Assembly (NCBI GenBank): GCA_045128915.1 | Contig: JBGVIT010000017.1 | Span: 1 to 64,000 of the forward strand | DNA length: 64,000 bases | DNA from: RGIG9115 sp045128915 | Lineage (GTDB): Bacteria > Bacillota > Clostridia > UBA1381 | Direction: 5' to 3' | Shown here: piece after piece, positions 58,318-64,000 of the stretch | How the letters are laid out: each line of letters begins with the position of its first letter | How positions within the stretch are numbered: the first letter of the stretch is position 1 | Position numbers and translations under genes: made by a program | Notes under the pieces: generated by a model | What the model was told of the DNA's origin: nothing | The model's input: the letters and a program-made list of their open reading frames with translations, nothing else | Database searches by the model: none

Positions 58318-59112
58318 TTACCCCATACAGTCACAGTCATGGTCATGGTGTTCATGACCGCATCCACATGAATGTTCATGTTCCTCAGGCTCATCATAAT
58401 ATCCTACAAACGTATTATAATCGGTTTCTGTAATTGTTTTTGATGCCATTTCTTTAATCTGAATTTTTCCGTCGGAATATACACGAATTATACTGCTTAC
58501 ATTATTATTCAAAGCATAGTTTTCACAGTCATCAATAGTTCCGTCGCCGAGATACATAGTCACAAGGCAACCGGAAAGACGCATGGTATATGCAATTTCA
58601 TAACCTATTCCGTCAGCATCAGGCTCCGTAAAAACAACTGTTTCAGGAACCTGAGAATGAGATACGTCAACTGCTGTTTTTATTGCCTGCAAATCAAAAT
58701 CACAAACTATCCCGTCTGACTCACATTTGCCCTCAAAAACAAGCACATCTCCTGAGTAGCCTTTTATGGAGAACTCACCATGGGTTATATGGGCGTATTC
58801 GTCAAGACTGTACAAATATAAAATATCGGAAACTTCTTCTGGACAGATTATTTCAAGATGAAAATCCGGAAAATCTGCTGCGAGAGCAGCTTCAATGGAA
58901 ACTGCCGCAATCTCAGCCATAGCCTTATGGGTTATGCAGCCGAGCAGCATAATTGTGCAGTTCATGCCTTTATCGAATGCTAATCTTGAAAAATGCATTT
59001 TTGCACCTTCCTCTGCATCACATTCGATAGCATCCTTATATCCAAATGACGCAAACACATTCCACATAACTGACATAATGTCTTTTTCTTCTGAACAAAT
59101 TCTGTAATTCAA
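58318..59112 (-). CDS. HisZ/HisRS-like protein with a His/Cys-rich C-terminal tail
   Basis: I do not recognise a firm family for this 264-residue protein. The C-terminal third looks like the anticodon-binding domain of histidyl-tRNA synthetase or HisZ: 'ETVVFTEPDADGIGYEIAYT', 'LSGCLVTMYLGDGTIDDCEN', 'NNNVSSIIRVYSDGKIQIKE'. The N-terminal part with 'CTIMLLGCITHKAMAEIAAV' may be a reduced catalytic-like domain. The final 25 residues (EEHEHSCGCGHEHHDHDCDC) are a dense metal-binding tail. The CDF metal transporter gene lies 20 bases upstream, so a metal-linked role is possible. TTG at 59112 has AGAGG at 8 bases; GTG at 59121 overlaps the site. Confidence 0.5.
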   Translation of the reverse strand: MNYRICSEEKDIMSVMWNVFASFGYKDAIECDAEEGAKMHFSRLAFDKGMNCTIMLLGCITHKAMAEIAAVSIEAALAADFPDFHLEIICPEEVSDILYLYSLDEYAHITHGEFSIKGYSGDVLVFEGKCESDGIVCDFDLQAIKTAVDVSHSQVPETVVFTEPDADGIGYEIAYTMRLSGCLVTMYLGDGTIDDCENYALNNNVSSIIRVYSDGKIQIKEMASKTITETDYNTFVGYYDEPEEHEHSCGCGHEHHDHDCDCMG

Positions 59113-59132
59113 AAATAACACCTCTTTATATT

Positions 59133-60014
59133 TTATTCCATCGGATTAACGTGCACCATGCAATGTTTAACTTCGGGAAATTCATTTTCAATCCTCATAT
59201 GAACTTCTTCTGCTATTTTGTGGGCATCAGCAAGGGACTGTTCTCCGTCTGCCGCAATTTCAACATCTACGTAAAGCTTTGGCCCGAACATTCGAGTTTT
59301 CAGAGAGTCAAGTCTTTTAACCCCTGATGTTTCTGTTATAACAGTCGAAATTTTATTGACCGTTTCTTCATCGCATGCTTTATCTACCATCTGTTCCATT
59401 GACTGCATAAAAATATCAAACGCAGCTTTTATAATAAAGATTGATATAACAAAACCTGCCACGCTGTCAAGAACCTTAAAGCCAAGCATGGAGCCTAAAA
59501 CACCTACAAAACTTCCTATTGATGACAAAGCATCGCTTCTATGATGCCATGCATCCGCCATTAATGATGAGGAGTTATACTTATTTGCTACTGCTTTTGT
59601 ATAGTAATACATCCATTCTTTAACTGCAATGGAAACAACCGCCGCCCAAAGCGCAAGGGCGCCTGGCATGGCAAGATTTTCGTAATTACCGGATATAATA
59701 TTAACAAATGCATTATAACCAATCATAGCGCCGGTAGCAAACAAAATTACAGATAAAATCGCTCCAGCTATGCACTCCATACGTTCATGCCCGTATTGAT
59801 GCTTTGTGTCGGATTCCTTTGATGAAATTTTAAGACCGATTATAACAACAACTGTACTCACAACATCAGATGCTGAATGAACAGCATCTGAAATCATTGC
59901 AGACGAGTGAGCAACTATTCCTGCAATAAGCTTAAAAACAGAAAGTATAATGTTTATGAATATGGTTATTACAGAAACTCTTACAGGTGAATTATCTGAT
60001 GAATTGCTTTTCAT
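59133..60014 (-). CDS. Cation diffusion facilitator (CDF) transporter
   Basis: The 293-residue protein has about six membrane segments and the CDF motifs 'AMISDAVHSASDVVSTVVVI' (HxxxD of segment 2) and 'LMADAWHHRSDALSSIGSFV' (HxxxD of segment 5), plus the C-terminal cytoplasmic domain with 'PKLYVDVEIAADGEQSLADA' and 'VKHCMVHVNPME'. These are Zn/Fe/Mn exporters working with proton antiport. The adjacent gene encodes a protein with a His/Cys-rich tail. Ribosome binding site GGGAGGGA; no strong promoter seen in the 70 bases upstream. Confidence 0.92.
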   Translation of the reverse strand: MKSNSSDNSPVRVSVITIFINIILSVFKLIAGIVAHSSAMISDAVHSASDVVSTVVVIIGLKISSKESDTKHQYGHERMECIAGAILSVILFATGAMIGYNAFVNIISGNYENLAMPGALALWAAVVSIAVKEWMYYYTKAVANKYNSSSLMADAWHHRSDALSSIGSFVGVLGSMLGFKVLDSVAGFVISIFIIKAAFDIFMQSMEQMVDKACDEETVNKISTVITETSGVKRLDSLKTRMFGPKLYVDVEIAADGEQSLADAHKIAEEVHMRIENEFPEVKHCMVHVNPME

Positions 60015-60084
60015 TCCTAAATCCCTCCCTCAATGCATATACCATTATATTATGCACAATAACTCACGTTTGTTATGCCTGATG

Positions 60085-61125
60085 TCATAGATTGCGTACC
60101 GGACCTGTGGATTCTCTTATTACAAGCTGCGGCATGTACTCTGTTTTGAAAACGCAACACTCATTTCTGTCAATCATATCAATCATAGCAAGTGTAGCAA
60201 GCTTACAACGCTGGTAAAGCATATAATCTATTGTTGTAATCTTAGGACGTACCATTTCTGAAAGAGTAATATTATCAAAGCCGGCTACTGAAACTTGTTC
60301 AGGAACAGAAATACCACTATCCTGAAGATATTGAATAATTCCGCATGCAATTATATCGTTTGCGCCTATTATAGCAGTGATTTCCTTATTCTTCGCAAGC
60401 TCTTTTGCCATCTGGTAACCTACTTCAACTTCGTATGTTCCGTCATAAAGCTCATTTTCGTGGTCTGCTATCTTAACAATAACCTCGCAATCCTTATGCT
60501 CTTCTATGGTTTTGATAACGCCTTCCATACGTTTCTTTCTACCAATAGCAATATTGTCTATGGGAGTAGTAACAAAGCCAAATTTTCTATGTCCAAGCTC
60601 TATGAGATGCTCTGTCATCATTCTGCCGCACAGCACGCTGTCAAACCCGATTGACGGTATTTTGTGATGCTCGTCGGTTTCACCGATTACTATTATAGGT
60701 AATTTTTCAGAAAAGGAATTGACATAAGCCGGATCATGTGGCGTAAGACCAAACATAACTCCGTCAACTCCCGCGTCGTACAATGTGCGCAAATAGAAAC
60801 ATTCGTCAGCCATGCGACGATTGGTATTACAAACAAGCAAACTGTAACCGCGATTTGAAGCATAATTTTCAAGCACACTTACAAGCATGGGATAATAGGG
60901 ATTTGAAAGCGTTGGAACAAGAAGTCCGATTGTCTTGGTCTTTTCTCTTGTTTTTACAGGCGAAAATGTACCCGGAATATAATTAAGCTTTTTTGCAGCT
61001 TCAATAACCTTATCTCTTGTAGCCTGAGATATGGAAATATCAATCCTTGAATTCAGAACAAAAGAAACCGTCGCCTGAGATACTCCGGCTAATTTCGCAA
61101 CATCTGATGCAGTTACTTTTTTCAT
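60085..61125 (-). CDS. LacI-family transcriptional regulator
   Basis: The 346-residue protein has the N-terminal LacI helix-turn-helix 'VTASDVAKLAGVSQATVSFV' with the hinge helix 'IEAAKKLNYIP', followed by the periplasmic-binding-protein-like sensor domain ('KTIGLLVPTLSNPYYPMLVS', 'GVDGVMFGLTPHD', 'QVSVAGFDNITLSEMVRPKI'). It probably controls the divergent sialidase-like gene. A consensus promoter lies about 45 bases upstream, and a short palindrome AAACGTTT at 61,216-61,223 in the shared 203-base region is a possible operator of the type LacI proteins use. Confidence 0.9.
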   Translation of the reverse strand: MKKVTASDVAKLAGVSQATVSFVLNSRIDISISQATRDKVIEAAKKLNYIPGTFSPVKTREKTKTIGLLVPTLSNPYYPMLVSVLENYASNRGYSLLVCNTNRRMADECFYLRTLYDAGVDGVMFGLTPHDPAYVNSFSEKLPIIVIGETDEHHKIPSIGFDSVLCGRMMTEHLIELGHRKFGFVTTPIDNIAIGRKKRMEGVIKTIEEHKDCEVIVKIADHENELYDGTYEVEVGYQMAKELAKNKEITAIIGANDIIACGIIQYLQDSGISVPEQVSVAGFDNITLSEMVRPKITTIDYMLYQRCKLATLAMIDMIDRNECCVFKTEYMPQLVIRESTGPVRNL

Positions 61126-61163
61126 TTCAATTACTCCTCAATACGAAACATGAAATTATTATT

Positions 61164-61192
61164 AGTATAACAACTTTTTGCCAAAATGTCAA
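61164..61192 (-). promoter_or_regulatory. Promoter of the LacI-family gene
   Basis: On the minus strand TTGACA (61,187-61,192), 17 bases, TATACT (61,164-61,169). Confidence 0.8.
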
Positions 61193-61215
61193 TTATAACT
61201 AATAATTTTATTAAA

Positions 61216-61223
61216 AAACGTTT
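61216..61223. promoter_or_regulatory. Possible LacI-type operator
   Basis: AAACGTTT is a short perfect palindrome with the central CG typical of LacI-family operators, located between the two divergent promoters. The flanks are AT-rich and do not extend the symmetry, so the call is weak. Confidence 0.25.
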
Positions 61224-61269
61224 AATGTCAGATAACAGCTTATTCAAGCATGCTAAAAATATATTAGTG

Positions 61270-61299
61270 TTGACTTTAGTTGCGAGAATGTTATATACT
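61270..61299 (+). promoter_or_regulatory. Promoter of the sialidase-like gene
   Basis: TTGACT (61,270-61,275), 18 bases, TATACT (61,294-61,299), followed by AAGGAG at the start codon. Confidence 0.6.
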
Positions 61300-61328
61300 T
61301 AAACAAAAAAACTCAAGGAGTCAGAAAA

Positions 61329-63065
61329 ATGAACAGAAAAACTGATTTGAGAAATATTACAACCGGGCTTCCAATACCTAAAGAACATTACTGCGACCAG
61401 CCGTATGTAGTGGTAAGAGAAGACGGTGCCTGGGTTGTTTGTCTTACTACCGGTTCAGGTATTGAGGGTGAAACCGGACAGCACGTAATATCCAGCATAA
61501 GCTATGACAAAGGCAAGTCATGGTCTGAACCCGTTGACATTGAATCAGCAGAGTCTCCCGAATCCTCCTGGGTTATGCCCTATCTTACGCAATACGGCAG
61601 AATTTATGCTTTCTATGTTTTTAACAACGATAATATGCGAACAGTAATCTCAAACGACGAGGAAGGCTATACCAATAGAGTGGATACTCTGGGTAAAATG
61701 GCATATAAATATTCCGACGATGGCGGCGAATCATGGTCTGAAGACAGATATTACATACCTATAAGAAATTTTGATATAGATAACGAAAATCCATATAATG
61801 GTAATGTTCAGTTCTTCTGGGGTGTTGGGAAACCGATTACTCATAAAGGAGAAATGTACCTTGGTTTTGCAAAGGTAGGACTTTTTGGCGAAGGATTTAT
61901 GGAAAAGGACGAGGGGGCATTTTTAAAATGTTCAAATATTAACACCGAGAAGAACCCGGAATTGCTTGTCTGGGAAACTCTTCCTGAGGGAACCAAAGGG
62001 CTAAGAGCGCCAGAAGGCAAGGTTGCCGACGAGCACAATCTCATAAGCCTCAACGATGGAAGCTTAATGTGCACTTTCAGAACAGTTCTTGGCCATAATT
62101 GTCAGGCATACTCAAGAGATGACGGAAAAAGCTGGGATGTTCCTGAATTTATGAAAGACTCCCCCAACGGACGTCCCTTCAAGCATCCACGTGCGGCAAA
62201 TTTTGTCCGCAAGTATTCAAACGGCAAATATACTTTTTGGTTCCACAATCACGGTAAAGATTTAAGACATGATCCCTGGAGTGCATACCTAAGCCGTAAC
62301 CCTGCATGGATGTGTGCCGGCGTGGAAAAAGACGGCTATATATATTGGTCGCAGCCTGAAATATTCATATACAGCGAAGAAGTAGATGACAGAATAAGTT
62401 ATCCGGATTTTATAGAGGATGATGGTGAGTACTATATAACCGAAACGCAAAAATCAATCGCAAGAGTTCATAAAGCTGACAAATCAACACTTGAGCTGAT
62501 GTGGAATCATCTTGAAAACAACAAACTTTGTACAAAAGGATTGTTATGGGAAGAGAAAGACACTTGCAAGCTTTCGGGAAATCCGATTCCACAATCAATT
62601 ATAACAAAAGACGGTGACAGCTTTACAATAGAGATGATTGTAGAGCCTGATAAGCTGAAAGTGGGCACTATTATTGATGGAAGAAACAAACTCAGGCAAG
62701 GAATTCGTATAGGATATACATGCGACAATACAATCAAGATAATTATGAACGACGGAGAGCGTGAAAGCTCCTGGGAATCAGACAAGCTGCCTTGTGAAAC
62801 TGCACATATCACAGCTATTGTTGACGGCTGTTCAGGAATAATATCATTTGTTATAAACGGCTTATTCTGTGACGGCGGAAAAGAACGTGATTTTGGATTC
62901 GGAAGAATTGACGCTAATCTCAAAAACATAGCAGGCAAAGGATTTTTCACCTGCGAAGCACCAGAAAACAGTGTTAAGCTGGTAAGGTTCTATAACAGAT
63001 ATATTCTGACAAACGAGGCGGTATCAAATTACAGATATGATACAAAAAAAGTATTGGCTGAATAG
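61329..63065 (+). CDS. Sialidase-fold (exo-alpha-sialidase-like) protein with C-terminal LamG-like domain
   Basis: The 578-residue protein has Asp-box motifs of a six-bladed propeller: 'SYDKGKSWSEP' (near 60), 'SDDGGESWSED' (near 133) and 'SRDDGKSWDVP' (near 260). Residues about 430-560 look like a concanavalin-type lectin domain ('GDSFTIEMIVEPDKLKVGTI', 'FGFGRIDANLKN', 'VRFYNRYIL'). It lacks a signal peptide, so it is probably cytoplasmic and may act on a short imported oligosaccharide or another glycan; true sialidase activity is not certain, because this propeller family is broad. It is divergent from the LacI-family gene. A terminator hairpin begins in its last codons. Confidence 0.75.
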   Translation: MNRKTDLRNITTGLPIPKEHYCDQPYVVVREDGAWVVCLTTGSGIEGETGQHVISSISYDKGKSWSEPVDIESAESPESSWVMPYLTQYGRIYAFYVFNNDNMRTVISNDEEGYTNRVDTLGKMAYKYSDDGGESWSEDRYYIPIRNFDIDNENPYNGNVQFFWGVGKPITHKGEMYLGFAKVGLFGEGFMEKDEGAFLKCSNINTEKNPELLVWETLPEGTKGLRAPEGKVADEHNLISLNDGSLMCTFRTVLGHNCQAYSRDDGKSWDVPEFMKDSPNGRPFKHPRAANFVRKYSNGKYTFWFHNHGKDLRHDPWSAYLSRNPAWMCAGVEKDGYIYWSQPEIFIYSEEVDDRISYPDFIEDDGEYYITETQKSIARVHKADKSTLELMWNHLENNKLCTKGLLWEEKDTCKLSGNPIPQSIITKDGDSFTIEMIVEPDKLKVGTIIDGRNKLRQGIRIGYTCDNTIKIIMNDGERESSWESDKLPCETAHITAIVDGCSGIISFVINGLFCDGGKERDFGFGRIDANLKNIAGKGFFTCEAPENSVKLVRFYNRYILTNEAVSNYRYDTKKVLAE

Positions 63066-63075
63066 CCAATACTTT
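63048..63075. terminator. Bidirectional intrinsic terminator
   Basis: A 12-bp perfect stem AAAGTATTGGCT/AGCCAATACTTT with a 4-base loop, A-run on the left and T-run on the right, separates the convergent sialidase-like and ABC transporter genes. It overlaps the stop codon of the first. Confidence 0.9.
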
Positions 63076-63079
63076 TTTC

Positions 63080-63817
63080 TTATAAAACTTTACTTAAAAA
63101 AGCTTGTGTTCTGGAATTTTGAGGATTTGAGAAAATTTCTTCCGGTGTTCCCTCTTCCATTATGATTCCCTCATCCATAAACAGCACTCTGTCACCAACT
63201 TCTTTTGCAAACCCCATTTCATGAGTAACAACTACCATTGTCATTCCTGAATTTGCAAGGTCTTTCATAACCTCCAGCACTTCTCCTACCATTTCCGGAT
63301 CGAGTGCGGATGTAGGCTCGTCAAAAAGCATAACTTCTGGCTCCATGCACAAAGCTCTTACAATAGCAATACGCTGTTTCTGACCGCCTGAAAGCTGTGA
63401 CGGATAAGACTCTGCTCTATCCTCAAGACCAACCCTCTTTAAAAGCTCCATTGCTGTCGCTTCCGCTTCTGCCTTAGATTTATTAAGCAATTTAATAGGA
63501 CCTAATGTAAGGTTGCCCATTATATTCATATGCGGGAAAAGATTGAATTGCTGAAATACCATACCCATTTTACGACGATGTAAATTTATATTGACGCCTT
63601 TACCTATAAGGTTGTTACCCTCAAACAGTATATCGCCGCCGGTTGGGGTTTCGAGCAGGTTAAGACATCTTAAAAATGTAGATTTGCCGCTTCCTGACGG
63701 ACCGATGACAACTACAACCTCACCTTTAGTTATAGAAACATCAATTCCGTTAAGAACAGTTTTGTCGCCGAAAGCTTTTTTCAGCTGTTTTGTCTGGATT
63801 ATTATATTATCGTTCAC
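63080..63817 (-). CDS. Polar amino-acid ABC transporter ATP-binding protein (GlnQ/HisP-like)
   Basis: The 245-residue protein has Walker A 'VVIGPSGSGKSTFLRCL', Q-loop 'MGMVFQQFNLFPHM', signature 'QLSGGQKQRIAI', Walker B 'PEVMLFDEPTSALDPE' and the switch His in 'TMVVVTHEMGFAKEV', with the length and sequence style of polar amino-acid importers. It couples ATP hydrolysis to uptake of an amino acid by the permease whose gene overlaps its start. GTG at 63817 is the start; the permease stop lies 8 bases inside the gene. Confidence 0.93.
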   Translation of the reverse strand: MNDNIIIQTKQLKKAFGDKTVLNGIDVSITKGEVVVVIGPSGSGKSTFLRCLNLLETPTGGDILFEGNNLIGKGVNINLHRRKMGMVFQQFNLFPHMNIMGNLTLGPIKLLNKSKAEAEATAMELLKRVGLEDRAESYPSQLSGGQKQRIAIVRALCMEPEVMLFDEPTSALDPEMVGEVLEVMKDLANSGMTMVVVTHEMGFAKEVGDRVLFMDEGIIMEEGTPEEIFSNPQNSRTQAFLSKVL

Positions 63818-64000
63818 TATTTCTTAACTTCCTTTCTACAATAGCTAAAAGTTTGGTAAGCAGCATAACCACCGCAAGATAAACCAAGGCAACCAGCAAA
63901 ATAGGGTTAATCTGGTCGTATGTGGTGTTCTTAATCTGGTTTCCTGCCTTTGTCAAATCAATTACTGCAACATAGCCGGCAACTGATGTTTCCTTCAGAA
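63807..64000 (-). CDS. Amino-acid ABC transporter permease, C-terminal part only
   Basis: The frame is open from the window edge and ends with TAA at 63,807-63,809 (about 64 residues visible). It reads 'LKETSVAGYVAVIDLTKAGN' then 'QINPILLVALVYLAVVMLLT' and ends ERKLRNSER. This is the usual C-terminus of HisM/GlnP-type permeases: the end of the EAA loop, then the last membrane segment. It overlaps the ATP-binding gene by 11 bases. The N-terminal part and the binding protein are outside the window. Confidence 0.88.
   Translation of the reverse strand, partial: LKETSVAGYVAVIDLTKAGNQIKNTTYDQINPILLVALVYLAVVMLLTKLLAIVERKLRNSER

Noticed and set aside
1..64000. tRNA or rRNA genes, also at the element border
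   Set aside because: No cloverleaf with a TTCGA-type arm and CCA-adjacent stem was found by reading; a covariance-model search would be decisive.

Overview
The window reads as a low-to-moderate GC, Gram-positive anaerobe of the class Clostridia, probably a gut commensal. The support is S-layer-homology (SLH) anchoring, AbrB/SpoVG-type small regulators, a copper-amine-oxidase-like stalk domain on a secreted glycosidase, strong AGGAGG ribosome binding sites with frequent GTG/TTG starts, and consensus TTGACA/TATAAT promoters. Genus-level assignment is not possible from what I can see. No tRNA, rRNA or CRISPR array was found.

Positions 1 to about 20,660 are the accessory segment of an integrative/conjugative element of the Tn1549-like gut Firmicutes kind. 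All genes are on the minus strand and tightly packed. They are: two ArdA-like proteins (one cut by the window edge), a DUF4314 protein, three DNA methyltransferase-family proteins with no restriction enzyme (N6-type lacking a visible NPPY, C5-type, D12-type), a DUF3849 protein, a SpoVG-like protein, an AbrB-like protein, a DUF3846 protein, a small membrane protein, a ribbon-helix-helix protein, a tandem winged-helix protein, several unrecognised proteins, and two secreted cargo proteins (InlB-type repeats; a 1928-residue SLH adhesin). Integrase, relaxase and type IV secretion genes are not in the window. About nine unrelated proteins of this segment end in the same kind of acidic, methionine-rich tail (for example GPEMSM). 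Three intrinsic terminators sit directly upstream of ribosome binding sites with no room for a promoter, which suggests regulated read-through.

Positions 20.9-27.8 kb hold a sugar-acid locus: SDR-type mannonate oxidoreductase, UxuA, two Gfo/Idh/MocA oxidoreductases, two TIM-barrel isomerases and a divergent AraC regulator. Next come isolated genes (SGNH hydrolase, membrane protein, methyltransferase, beta-lactamase-like hydrolase) separated by related short repeats. Then follow serA-serC, a methyltransferase, an orphan polyamine-binding lipoprotein, a GH26-like glycosidase with an AbrB regulator, YeiH, a split chromate transporter, and the block rlmL-rnr-DUF1294-mutS2-engB. After that are a CocE-type hydrolase, a polysaccharide deacetylase, a cupin, a threonine/lysine operon (ACT-hom-thrB-lysC-rlmB-ACT-UPF0210), Ppx/GppA with a HisZ-like protein and a CDF transporter, a LacI regulator divergent from a sialidase-like protein, and the start of an amino-acid ABC transporter.

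The most unusual structure is intergenic. Three arrays of about 180 bp (20,699-20,878; 31,754-31,931; 50,350-50,536) each contain exactly four direct copies of a 6-8 bp word followed by four inverted copies, with a different small hairpin between most copies. The word differs completely between arrays, but the 4+4 layout is conserved. Each array is preceded on the minus strand by a promoter-like sequence (excellent for two of them) and ends in a T-run, so each could encode a ladder-like structured RNA or leader. Related flanking sequence occurs in other intergenic gaps of the same window.
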